NCBI GenBank assembly: GCA_029210565.1
Contig: JARGFQ010000004.1
Coordinates: 186,001 to 250,000, forward strand
Source of the DNA: Bacteroidales bacterium
GTDB lineage: Bacteria; Bacteroidota; Bacteroidia; Bacteroidales; VadinHA17
DNA length: 64,000 nt
Direction: 5' to 3'
Part shown: positions 10,549-17,997 of the stretch, piece after piece
How the letters are laid out: the number at the start of each line of letters is the position of its first letter
Numbering within the stretch: position 1 is the first letter of the stretch
Position numbers and translations under genes: made by a program
Notes under the pieces: model-generated
What the model was told of the DNA's origin: nothing
Databases searched by the model: none
Seen by the model: only the letters and a program-made list of their open reading frames with translations

Positions 10549-10576
10549 ATAGTCGGAGAAATATGAAAAACTGACA
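10549..10576 (-). promoter_or_regulatory. Bipartite ECF-like promoter, copy 1 (GMC operon)
   Basis: On the minus strand TGTCAGTTT (10576-10568) is followed after 12 nt by CGACTAT (10555-10549). The expected start site near 10542 gives a leader of about 16 nt. The same arrangement precedes four other redox genes. Confidence 0.55.
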
Positions 10577-10609
10577 CTTTGTATTTAATATATTTCAATA
10601 CTTTACTTA

Positions 10610-10822
10610 TTAACCCGGCATAAACTCAGTTCCTCTCCATAAACTGTCTGTATTTATCTGAGTGGTATCAATGGGTACACTGATATGACTGCCGGCAGAT
10701 TCGGGCAATTCTTTTGATCTTGCAGCCTGAATTATCAAATGCAGGCCAAGGAAACCTAATGCAATAATGATCAGGATTGTATAGAATCTGCTTCTCTTTA
10801 TCGATATACGGTCTGTCTCCAT
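10610..10822 (-). CDS. Small single-pass membrane protein downstream of rdhC
   Basis: The 70-aa protein has a basic N-terminus (residues 1-13), one transmembrane segment at about 14-32 and a short hydrophilic tail. I do not recognise a family. Its ATG lies 25 bp inside the end of rdhC, so it is probably translated with the rdh operon and is a candidate accessory membrane subunit. The overlap and composition favour a real gene, but the start is not certain. Confidence 0.5.
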   Translation of the reverse strand: METDRISIKRSRFYTILIIIALGFLGLHLIIQAARSKELPESAGSHISVPIDTTQINTDSLWRGTEFMPG

Positions 10823-11946
10823 AGTTTTCCAACTGTGTTTCTAATGAGACTGATATAAGAGAACACGCTTCCGACCGGACACATGAAATTGCACCAGGGC
10901 CGCCGGATAAAAAGAGAAAGCCCTACTACTATGATGAGAACGATAAAAAGGATATTAGAGGCGGTAAGCTGAAAGAGCGCTCCAAAAACCTCGTATTGGG
11001 CAACAGAGGGATTATTAAGCAACAGCGCTGCTGTAACTGCCACAAAAGTAATTGTCCATTGAAGATATTTCAGCTTCCTGTAATATGCCGGAAGGAATGT
11101 TTTTGCTCTTCCTGTTTTACCCAGTATTTCCTGGGCTGCACCGAAAGGACAAACCGAGTGGCAGTAAACGTTCCTGCCTGTAAAAACAAGTGTCAGGACA
11201 CTTCCTCCAAGCAGAAGATAAAGGTAAAACTCATGTTTTACTTCCGGCAGATAACCATTTATTACAGCAACTATCCTCGAGACTGTAACAGGTTGATTAT
11301 AAATGAATCCAAGAAACACCAGGGAGATGACAAGAGAGGACCACAGAATAATCCTCTTTACTTTTCGATTTCTGATCCATTGCAGCATAATTCCGGTGGA
11401 CAGCAGGAATAGTACAATTATTTCGAGAGGACCAAATGAAGGACGTCTGGCTTCAGGCAGATTAATATTCTCACCTTTGGAATAACCGTTTCTGACACCC
11501 TGCAGTACTGCCCTGCTTGTTATTGTTGCTCCTGAGACTGCATTAACCGGTTCCCCGGACAGATAATTCCTGACAGCAATCCGGGATACAGTTTCGAGAA
11601 AGTTATTTTTTTCAAGTTTCTGAAAGTATGAAGGGGTCTCATGGTTTGATGTTATCCTGACTTGAACAATGTTCCCCTCAATATCCGTCTGTACCAGAAC
11701 AGTCACGGGTCCGTTGTAACCTTTCCCGGCCCCTGTGTACAGATACCATGATGCCCGAAGCCCGGAAGATGACAGATGCCACTTATGGCTGTTAACCTGC
11801 TCGAGAGAAAACTGCGTGGCAGGAAATATCTCTTCAAGCTGGTGTTTTTGCGTTTCCTTCAAACGACTTTTACCGTACAATGATGCCATGATAAAAACAC
11901 AGGCTATCCCGGCTACAAACAGAATATCGCGTTTAACTTTCTTCAT
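10798..11946 (-). CDS. rdhC: RdhC-like / NosR-like FMN-binding 4Fe-4S membrane protein
   Basis: The 382-aa protein has an N-terminal membrane anchor, then a periplasmic FMN-binding domain with the flavinylation motif SGATIT (residues 138-143, flavin expected on T143). About five transmembrane helices follow (172-190, 200-220, 240-257, 297-312, 325-346), with two CxxxCP motifs, C262/C266 and C352/C356. This is the architecture of NosR/NirI and of RdhC/PceC in organohalide-respiring bacteria, thought to pass electrons from quinol to exported enzymes or act in maturation. It lies 6 bp after the rdhB-like gene in the rdhA operon, which sets it apart from generic NosR-like proteins. Confidence 0.82.
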   Translation of the reverse strand: MKKVKRDILFVAGIACVFIMASLYGKSRLKETQKHQLEEIFPATQFSLEQVNSHKWHLSSSGLRASWYLYTGAGKGYNGPVTVLVQTDIEGNIVQVRITSNHETPSYFQKLEKNNFLETVSRIAVRNYLSGEPVNAVSGATITSRAVLQGVRNGYSKGENINLPEARRPSFGPLEIIVLFLLSTGIMLQWIRNRKVKRIILWSSLVISLVFLGFIYNQPVTVSRIVAVINGYLPEVKHEFYLYLLLGGSVLTLVFTGRNVYCHSVCPFGAAQEILGKTGRAKTFLPAYYRKLKYLQWTITFVAVTAALLLNNPSVAQYEVFGALFQLTASNILFIVLIIVVGLSLFIRRPWCNFMCPVGSVFSYISLIRNTVGKLWRQTVYR

Positions 11947-11952
11947 ATTGAC

Positions 11953-12273
11953 CTATCGCGGAGATAAGATCCTCCATAAACCGACTCCCAGGATAAGGAA
12001 CAAAACTCCAAAAAGCCCAATAAAATAGAGGCCGGCTCTTGTTTCATTTTCACCGAACAGGGTAAAAGCTCCGGCGATCACAACATTTGTTCCTGTGAAC
12101 CACAAAACTGACAGCAGCCATTTCCACCAGTTCAGGCGGATCCCTTTGTCCTTTGTCCAGTAATAGAAGCCGGTAACCGTCACAGTATATATTACCCCCA
12201 TTATTATCCAGAATAACGGGCCGAGTATCAGTGCATTTGGATACATCATTCTCAGATTTAATAATTGAACCAT
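11953..12273 (-). CDS. rdhB: RdhB-like three-helix membrane anchor for RdhA
   Basis: The 106-aa protein has three predicted helices (about 12-35, 46-67, 78-102), the size and topology of RdhB/PceB, which docks the reductive dehalogenase at the membrane. The loop between helices 2 and 3 contains E-N-E, matching an E-x-E feature I recall for RdhB. The first ATG at 12273 overlaps rdhA by 16 bp; an internal ATG at 12249 would avoid overlap. Sequence similarity among RdhB proteins is low, so the call rests on position, size and topology. Confidence 0.72.
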   Translation of the reverse strand: MVQLLNLRMMYPNALILGPLFWIIMGVIYTVTVTGFYYWTKDKGIRLNWWKWLLSVLWFTGTNVVIAGAFTLFGENETRAGLYFIGLFGVLFLILGVGLWRILSPR

Positions 12274-13736
12274 TCCTCAGTCATCAACCATGAAGGCGCT
12301 TCCCCGTATGTGCTGTTTTCACCGTCGGGCGGGGGAAGATATGCCTGTCCTCCCGGATAATTGAAGAACTTTTTCTGCATAGCAAGCATGGCTGAAGAAA
12401 AGACACCTGTCGGGTCACGCGGATCAACCTCCCTGACAATATTATGAATCCAGTTATTCTTGCGTGAATAGGGACAGACTGCCAGGCAAACCCTGCACCC
12501 TCTTGCATGGCTTGTTGCAACAGAATTCCAGATTGTAAAGCACTTATCAGCATCAATATTCCAGCGTTTGTAACCTCTTATGACATTTTCAGGTTCATCG
12601 GTGAAACTGATTGCGCCGCTCGGACATTCTTCGGCACATATTTTACACTTGCTGCAAAATTCCCTGATTCCTATATCGATGGGCTTGTCAGGTTCAAGCG
12701 GCATGTTTGTGGTTACTGCAGCCAGACGGGTATTTGCTCCAAGCTCCGGTGTAATCAGGACGCCGTGGCGCCCCTGTTCACCCAGACCGGCATCAATTGC
12801 AAGCGGAGGCATGGCTATCTCGTAAGATGTCGGAGGTACATGAGAGCGGGCTGCATAGCCAATCTCTCTCAGGAACACCTCCAGCTTGCCGGCAATGAAC
12901 CTGAGCTTTGAATAAGCATCATACGATGTGCCATAGGTTGGATTAGCATACATCGAATCCCATTCATGAGGAACGGCAATTACAACTGCATACTTCCAGT
13001 GTCCGGGCACCTCATATTCACCTTTGCCCACACCGCGGAGGTAACCCTGGTAAACCCAATCTTCCTTAACCCTGGCTATTCCAATAAGAGATGCACCGAA
13101 ACTGTATGTAATCTGTTTTATAAGTGAGGAACCATGTCCGGGTGATTTCAGCTTTAAAGCTTCCTTTTTGACTCCTCTGAAATCAGATTCCTCAGGCAGT
13201 CCTTTCGGCTGCGGAGGAAATGCACCCTGACCCTGAATTGCACTGGCATGAGCTGAGGACCATGCATCTGCCAGGAGATATTTGTTTTTGTATTTCTGCC
13301 AGTTTTCTTCCTGTTCCTGCGACTTTTGTATTGCCTTCCTGAACTCACCAAGAGATTCGGGATGTTCAAGATAATATGTCCGCAACGGTTCCGGCAGTTT
13401 TTCAGCGCCATCATCAAAGGTCCACGATGGAGCTTCATTTCCCCTGGCAAAAAGCAATCGCGAAAGCTCTCCGTTTCTTTTGAACAGATCTTCAATATAT
13501 GTTATACGGCGCGACTCGCCAACCTTTTCATAGGTAGGATTATCTGTAATAAACGGCTTACGGTTAAAAAACTGATCCTTTCCGTAAGCTGTTCGACCCC
13601 AGCCGGTGAAGCTGTCTTTATTCTTCCCGGATGCAAGTCCTGCACCTGCAGAACCGGCAAGTGCCAGAACGCCACCGGTTATTCCGGCAGTTTTTATAAA
13701 ATTCCTGCGATTAAGGCCGTTCCCTTTAATTTTCAT
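12258..13736 (-). CDS. rdhA: Reductive dehalogenase catalytic subunit (Tat-exported, corrinoid/iron-sulfur)
   Basis: From ATG 13736 the protein is 492 aa. An upstream in-frame ATG at 13892 would add 52 residues ahead of the Tat signal and run through the promoter, so it is rejected. Residues 1-36 are a twin-arginine signal (RRNFIK, R10-R11). The core has the RdhA features GLGEQGR and LITPELGANTRL. Two ferredoxin-type cluster motifs follow: C361-x2-C364-x2-C367-x3-C371-P, and C399 with C414-x2-C417-x3-C421-P. The family removes halogen from organohalides using cobamide; the closest ordinary look-alike, QueG, lacks a Tat signal and an rdhB partner. The substrate cannot be inferred. Confidence 0.88.
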   Translation of the reverse strand: MKIKGNGLNRRNFIKTAGITGGVLALAGSAGAGLASGKNKDSFTGWGRTAYGKDQFFNRKPFITDNPTYEKVGESRRITYIEDLFKRNGELSRLLFARGNEAPSWTFDDGAEKLPEPLRTYYLEHPESLGEFRKAIQKSQEQEENWQKYKNKYLLADAWSSAHASAIQGQGAFPPQPKGLPEESDFRGVKKEALKLKSPGHGSSLIKQITYSFGASLIGIARVKEDWVYQGYLRGVGKGEYEVPGHWKYAVVIAVPHEWDSMYANPTYGTSYDAYSKLRFIAGKLEVFLREIGYAARSHVPPTSYEIAMPPLAIDAGLGEQGRHGVLITPELGANTRLAAVTTNMPLEPDKPIDIGIREFCSKCKICAEECPSGAISFTDEPENVIRGYKRWNIDADKCFTIWNSVATSHARGCRVCLAVCPYSRKNNWIHNIVREVDPRDPTGVFSSAMLAMQKKFFNYPGGQAYLPPPDGENSTYGEAPSWLMTEEWFNY

Positions 13737-13754
13737 GCCGAGTATTTTATAAGT

Positions 13755-13762
13755 CAAAAATA
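13755..13762 (-). promoter_or_regulatory. rdhA promoter -7 box TATTTTTG
   Basis: The box matches TAnnTTTG on the minus strand, 18 bp before the rdhA ATG. The inverted repeat 13768-13791 lies directly upstream, over the -33 region. No good TTTG at -33 is seen, which would fit a regulated promoter. Confidence 0.5.
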
Positions 13763-13767
13763 AACAA

Positions 13768-13791
13768 TAATAGTTACAAATGAAACTATTA
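13768..13791. promoter_or_regulatory. Perfect inverted repeat, candidate RdhR operator 1
   Basis: Arms taatagtt and aactatta (8 bp, no mismatch) flank an 8-nt centre. The site covers the upstream part of the rdhA promoter. The 16 bp at 13773-13788 also occur at 653-668. Confidence 0.6.
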
Positions 13792-13825
13792 AATGTATGC
13801 CTCCACATGAAGGATGTTCTGCTCA

Positions 13826-13842
13826 AAAAATAGACTATTTTT
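13826..13842. promoter_or_regulatory. 17-bp perfect palindrome, candidate RdhR operator 2
   Basis: AAAAATAG-A-CTATTTTT is symmetric about one base, the size expected for a MarR dimer site. It overlaps a TATTTTTG box (13836-13843, plus strand) of the marR gene, which suggests autoregulation. It shares the ATAG...CTAT half-sites of operator 1. Confidence 0.6.
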
Positions 13843-13867
13843 GATGCCGGAAATATGTCTGCTTGTG

Positions 13868-14308
13868 ATGAAATATAGTTTCGATACTTCATTTGGTAAT
13901 CTTACTCAAAGAATATCAAAGTCGCTTGGGGTTCTTCTGGTTAAGAAGATACAGGAGCGTGCGATTCCGGTCAGTGCAGAACAGTGGTGTGTAATTTCGA
14001 TGCTATACAATCATAAACGTGAAACACAGACCGCGATAGGATTATTTCTGGGCTATGATAAAGTGAAGGTTTTGCGACTGATCGCTGACCTGGAAAGAGC
14101 CGGAATTGTTGAAAGGTTTAAGGATAATGATGATAAACGGTTTAATATTGTAAAGCTTACAGAGAAAGGCAGTGAGACCTACAGAAAGATTGAGGTTCTT
14201 GCCCGTGACACTCTTGCAGAAGCAACAAATGGCTTAAGTGCGGCAGAAGTTAAAACCTGTATTTCAATGCTTAAGAAGATTTCCCGAAACCTGGAAGTTA
14301 ATTATTAA
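13868..14308 (+). CDS. MarR family regulator divergent from rdhA (RdhR-like)
   Basis: From ATG 13868 the protein is 146 aa, normal for MarR. An upstream in-frame ATG at 13814 would place 18 unconserved residues over operator 2, so it is rejected. The winged helix-turn-helix spans about 40-105, with TAIGLFLGYDKVKVLRLIADLERAGIV as the DNA-reading region and KDNDDKRFNIVKLTEKG as the wing. Its position, back-to-back with rdhA across a 131-bp gap, matches the MarR-type regulators that repress rdh operons in other bacteria. It probably binds the two inverted repeats. Its 3' end overlaps the convergent gene by 11 bp. Confidence 0.85.
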   Translation: MKYSFDTSFGNLTQRISKSLGVLLVKKIQERAIPVSAEQWCVISMLYNHKRETQTAIGLFLGYDKVKVLRLIADLERAGIVERFKDNDDKRFNIVKLTEKGSETYRKIEVLARDTLAEATNGLSAAEVKTCISMLKKISRNLEVNY

Positions 14309-15494
14309 CTGACAACCGCTGAGGGTGTTCAAAAGAGAAATCTCCGGTTTCAATCATTTTAAGTGTCTGCTCAATTGTTGGCCTGTCGCCCCAGAATGTT
14401 CCCTGGTAATTTAACCGGACAATGCCTTCTTTGTCAATGATAACTGTTGTAGGTCTGTTAATATATTCAGCGTGAACAGCAAACGCAAGAGGATCAGCTC
14501 CGTACATTGCTCCGATTGCTCCTGCACGGTCGAGGAGGTGGGGCCACCATATTCTCTCAGTATATGCTTCGTGAAATGATTTTTTCGAAAACCAGTAGGA
14601 TGGATCAAGCTCTTTTCCAACCATCACCCGGCCCTGGTAGCGGTCGTGCATTTCAAGAGTAAAAACCTGCACCCCAGCATTATCAAACTCATCCTGCATT
14701 TCCATCAGATCCTGAAATTCACCATGACAAACCGGGCACCAGTCGGCAAAAACCCAGATCAGAACAACCCACTTTTCATTACGAAACTGACTTAATTTCC
14801 ATTCGTTACCATCTGTATCATCTAACCGGAATTCGGGCGCCAGGCTTCCGGAATACACAGAATTAAAGGTCGATTCATCTAAAGCAAGAAAGGCAGAAAG
14901 CTGCTTGTCGGTTGTTCCCAATTGTTTTTCAATCTGATAAATAGCCAGATCACACTGATGTTGAACATCGCGTGAAGGATCGGTTTTCAGTGTTTCATGC
15001 AGTAAGGCAAGTGAGCTCCCTGCTTCAATCTGTCCGAGTGCGATAACCGCCTGGCTTCGCACCATTGTGTTTTCATCCTGACGGACAAGTTGTTCCAGAC
15101 TGCTGATGGCATCCTTCGATCTCAGAATACCAAGAGCCATGGCACAAACCTGCCTGACATGAGCCGACTTATCGGTAAGACCGGCTATTACCTCCTTAAC
15201 ATTGTTATCGCCTACACGCACCAGATCCCTGACAGCCAATAAGCGAACCTGCCAGTCATTGTTGTTCAGATCGGCAATGCCGGCAACATTCAAGGACCGG
15301 TCCAAAGTCATTGAATTGTCTTCATTCAGGGGATTAAAATCGTGGGTTCTTACTCTTTCAATCACATCCGGTACATTTATATCATAAATTTTGTTTTCTG
15401 TTTTGTTCTGACTGTTTATAGGTAAGATCATAATGACAGAGATTAAAAGAAGGAGCAATACTCTTATTGATCCTTGATAATTTGAGTTATGCAT
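14298..15494 (-). CDS. Secreted HEAT-repeat and redoxin fusion protein
   Basis: The 398-aa protein has a signal segment at 9-28, HEAT-type alpha repeats at about 75-190, and a C-terminal redoxin domain from about 218 with WCPVC (C253, C256). A family name for the fusion is not known to me. It would act in the periplasm as a disulfide reductase or peroxiredoxin-like enzyme, with the HEAT part binding a partner. It is convergent with marR (11-bp overlap) and heads away from the TlpA-like gene by 90 bp. Confidence 0.75.
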   Translation of the reverse strand: MHNSNYQGSIRVLLLLLISVIMILPINSQNKTENKIYDINVPDVIERVRTHDFNPLNEDNSMTLDRSLNVAGIADLNNNDWQVRLLAVRDLVRVGDNNVKEVIAGLTDKSAHVRQVCAMALGILRSKDAISSLEQLVRQDENTMVRSQAVIALGQIEAGSSLALLHETLKTDPSRDVQHQCDLAIYQIEKQLGTTDKQLSAFLALDESTFNSVYSGSLAPEFRLDDTDGNEWKLSQFRNEKWVVLIWVFADWCPVCHGEFQDLMEMQDEFDNAGVQVFTLEMHDRYQGRVMVGKELDPSYWFSKKSFHEAYTERIWWPHLLDRAGAIGAMYGADPLAFAVHAEYINRPTTVIIDKEGIVRLNYQGTFWGDRPTIEQTLKMIETGDFSFEHPQRLSVNN

Positions 15495-15584
15495 TTAATT
15501 GATATATAGTTAGATATGCTTAAGTATTAATTTTTCTGCCAGGCACCCAGCACCGGGTACCCGGCGACAAGAACCATGTTATGG

Positions 15585-16166
15585 CTACTTTAGCAGTTTA
15601 CTGAGTGTTGCATCCAAAGCAGCGCCACGCAGGTTCTTTGCCAGAATTGTCCCGTTACCATCAATTAGAAAATTCGAGGGAATAGCTTCAACTTCATACA
15701 GGCTTGCAGCCTCTGATTTCCAGCCTTTAAGGTCGCATACATGGTTTTTCCATGATAACTTGTCGGATTTAATCGCACCAATCCAGCCATTTTTGTCCTG
15801 GTCGAGCGAAACACTGTAAACTGTAAATCCTTTTCCACCTTTAAATTCGGCATCCTTAAAATGCTCGTATGATTTTACAAGGTTAGGATTTTCAAGCCGG
15901 CATGGGGGACACCACGAAGCCCAGAAGTCAATTAAAACAATCTTCCCCTTCAGTGATGAAAGTTTAATTGTTTTTCCGTCAGGAGATGTGTATTCAATAT
16001 CCGGTGCTTTGTTGCCAATATTGAGTCCAACAGACACTTCGGTGGTAACGGATGAAGTCTCCTTTTTTATACCCGATTCGTTTTGGAGAGCGTTTGCTGC
16101 AGCGTATAATACAGTCAAAGAGAATAATGCCGCTACACTCAATGATAATATTTTCTTAATATTCAT
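15585..16166 (-). CDS. TlpA family secreted disulfide reductase
   Basis: The 193-aa protein has a signal peptide (about 1-26) and one thioredoxin-like domain with WCPPC, C86/C89. The YTSPDGKTIKLSSLKGKIVLIDFWA entry strand is typical of TlpA/ResA, which reduce disulfides in exported proteins, for example during cytochrome maturation. No cytochrome genes lie nearby. Most TlpA proteins have a cis-Pro before the last strands; EAIPSNFLID supplies it here. It is one of several periplasmic thiol proteins in this stretch. Confidence 0.85.
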   Translation of the reverse strand: MNIKKILSLSVAALFSLTVLYAAANALQNESGIKKETSSVTTEVSVGLNIGNKAPDIEYTSPDGKTIKLSSLKGKIVLIDFWASWCPPCRLENPNLVKSYEHFKDAEFKGGKGFTVYSVSLDQDKNGWIGAIKSDKLSWKNHVCDLKGWKSEAASLYEVEAIPSNFLIDGNGTILAKNLRGAALDATLSKLLK

Positions 16167-16242
16167 GACTTTCCAATATTAAATGATTCATCTGACTTTA
16201 TTGATTTGTTATTGTAAGCTCCGGAATCTGACAAAAAGGTTT

Positions 16243-16674
16243 TTAAAAGGTTAATACCTTCGCTCCTGATTTCAGATAATCCGTAAGTGGTTTTCCCATT
16301 CCTTTCACATCATATCCCAGCTTTTTCAGATCTTCAGTTACGCCATAGGCATTTGCACAGGCAACACAGGCTTCAATAACAACGCCATCTTTCTGCATAG
16401 CTCTCAATTTATCCTGAAGCTTTATGTTCTCTGTGATAAGCTTTGCCGAAGGCCCCCAGATAACAAGGGTTACATCTTTAAACCAGCCGGCGGTTTTTGC
16501 CGCATGAGTGTACATTAAGGCAACTCTTTCAGCAACCATCGGGTCATCACTTGTCCAGACCACCACCAGTTTGTCAGGTGTGGGTTCAGTATTAACAGTC
16601 TGTGACTGAATCATCGGTGCCAGGCATAAAAGAATACCGGCAAATAAAATAATCATGTTTCTTTGTTTCATCAT
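16243..16674 (-). CDS. Secreted DsrE family protein
   Basis: The 143-aa protein has a signal peptide (1-24) and a DsrE/DsrF-like fold recognised by LVVVWTSDDPMVAERVALMYTHAA near the start and GVVIEACVACANAYGV near residue 105-120. The Cys pair in EACVACA is where the family carries persulfide sulfur. It may handle sulfur in the periplasm. It follows the peroxiredoxin-like gene by 15 bp. A cytoplasmic DsrE protein is at 33809-34165. Confidence 0.78.
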   Translation of the reverse strand: MMKQRNMIILFAGILLCLAPMIQSQTVNTEPTPDKLVVVWTSDDPMVAERVALMYTHAAKTAGWFKDVTLVIWGPSAKLITENIKLQDKLRAMQKDGVVIEACVACANAYGVTEDLKKLGYDVKGMGKPLTDYLKSGAKVLTF

Positions 16675-16689
16675 AGTTGTATTATATTG

Positions 16690-17289
16690 TTAATCAAGAT
16701 TTTCCAGAACTGCAAGGAGTAATTTGGCGCTTATCCTGACTTTATAGTCGGGATTGATATACTCAAAAGCAATTACTCCCTCACGATTAATAACAAACAC
16801 GGCGGGTACCGGAAGATATCCGGTGTTCTGACCATCCGAATACTCGGAAAGCCTTGCCAGCGATCTTTCGGAGGCTTTGAAGGCAATTCCCATCGCCCGG
16901 GCCACTGCTCCGTCACCATCTGAATAGAGACTATATTTGATTTTGTTTTTCTCAGACGAGGAAATGAGTTTTGACGGCGCGTCGGGACTGATTGCGATTA
17001 ACTTGTACCCCAATCCCAGTATCTCATCCTGTATGGTGCCAATTTCAGCCAAATGCCTGTTGCAAAAAGGGCACCATCCACCACGGTAAAATAGGAGGAT
17101 GGAGGGTTTACCTTCTGTAATCGATGCAAGAGTCTCCTGTTTTCCTTCTGTTGACATAAGGGTGATGTCAGGGATCTTCTCACCAATAAGAAGAGGTGAG
17201 ATGTCTTCAGCCTTCTCGGCGATCTGGGCATTTATACTTAAACTGCCAATCAGGAGGATACTAATTGTAAGTAGTGATAATTTATTCAT
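16690..17289 (-). CDS. Secreted peroxiredoxin-like (AhpC/TSA) protein
   Basis: The 199-aa protein has a signal peptide (1-21, cleavage near INAQ), then a redoxin domain with FYRGGWCPFCNRHL and C73/C76. This is the same peroxiredoxin-like group as the gene at 822-1388 but exported. It likely reduces peroxides or disulfides in the periplasm. It leads a short pair with the DsrE gene. Confidence 0.82.
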   Translation of the reverse strand: MNKLSLLTISILLIGSLSINAQIAEKAEDISPLLIGEKIPDITLMSTEGKQETLASITEGKPSILLFYRGGWCPFCNRHLAEIGTIQDEILGLGYKLIAISPDAPSKLISSSEKNKIKYSLYSDGDGAVARAMGIAFKASERSLARLSEYSDGQNTGYLPVPAVFVINREGVIAFEYINPDYKVRISAKLLLAVLENLD

Positions 17290-17374
17290 ACTGAATTTAT
17301 TAAATATTAATACTGACTATAACAAAGCATTTGCTTTGATATCTTCAAATGATTTCGTAAAGAATGATTCTTAG

Positions 17375-17953
17375 TTAAGACGGTGTGCCCTCAGCTCTCT
17401 GCCTTTTAAATGCCTTTATATACCAGATAAACTCATCAATAAACTTTGATGTTGATGATTCAATCCTCGGATTCAGGAGCACGAGATTATCATCGAAAAG
17501 GCTGCCGATCTGAGGGAAGGGGAGTATTGATGATATTGCAGGCATACCCAGTTCACCGACTATAACTCTGAGATGTACCGCTGCCCTCACTCCTCCGAAT
17601 GTGCCTGCCGAGTATGAGGCAATCCCCGACGGTTTAAAGAAATATTCACTTTGAAAATGGTCAAGGATATTCTTAAGTGCAGGGGGAATGCTGTGATTAT
17701 ACTCACCAGTAACAATAAGAAATCCATCCGAGCCATTAAAGTGTTTTGCCAGTCTCTCCATTGGTTCAGGTGCAGTACCGGGATAAAACTCCTTATACAT
17801 CTTATCGAGCAGGGGAAGATTGAATTCGAGAGGGTCAATGAAATGAACCTTCACACCCCTTTCCTCCATTTTTCTTTCAAGGTATCTCGCTGCTTTGATA
17901 CCCTGTCGGTCGCTTCTTACGGACCCGTAAATTAAACTGACGGTTAATTGCAT
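17375..17953 (-). CDS. NADPH-dependent FMN reductase family protein
   Basis: From ATG 17953 the protein is 192 aa. An in-frame ATG at 17998 would include the bipartite promoter motif in coding sequence, so the internal start is preferred. The flavodoxin-like fold shows in LIYGSVRSDRQGIKAARYL (phosphate loop of FMN) and DGFLIVTGEYNHSIPPALKNILDH, the signature of the family that reduces FMN, quinones or azo compounds. It stands alone and has its own ECF-like promoter. Confidence 0.85.
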   Translation of the reverse strand: MQLTVSLIYGSVRSDRQGIKAARYLERKMEERGVKVHFIDPLEFNLPLLDKMYKEFYPGTAPEPMERLAKHFNGSDGFLIVTGEYNHSIPPALKNILDHFQSEYFFKPSGIASYSAGTFGGVRAAVHLRVIVGELGMPAISSILPFPQIGSLFDDNLVLLNPRIESSTSKFIDEFIWYIKAFKRQRAEGTPS

Positions 17954-17969
17954 ATCTTGTTTTTTCTGA

Positions 17970-17997
17970 TCTGTCGTAGTAACCTTGTAACCTGACA
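17970..17997 (-). promoter_or_regulatory. Bipartite ECF-like promoter, copy 2 (FMN reductase)
   Basis: TGTCAGGTT (17997-17989) is followed after 12 nt by CGACAGA (17976-17970), two mismatches from CGACTAT. It sits 17-44 nt before the ATG at 17953. Confidence 0.55.

Noticed and set aside
13737..13892. 52-residue N-terminal extension of RdhA from the ATG at 13892
   Set aside because: It would place coding sequence over the promoter, both inverted repeats and the divergent marR start, and would bury the Tat signal inside the protein. The ATG at 13736 is a better start.
15553..15564. 12-bp palindrome CCGGGTACCCGG
   Set aside because: Short, with no T-run and no partner copy; it lies downstream of the HEAT-redoxin gene start and shows no link to a promoter. 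Likely chance.
16225..16233. TGTCAGATT before the TlpA-like gene as a sixth ECF-like promoter
   Set aside because: The first box is one base off and no CGACTAT follows at 12-13 nt.
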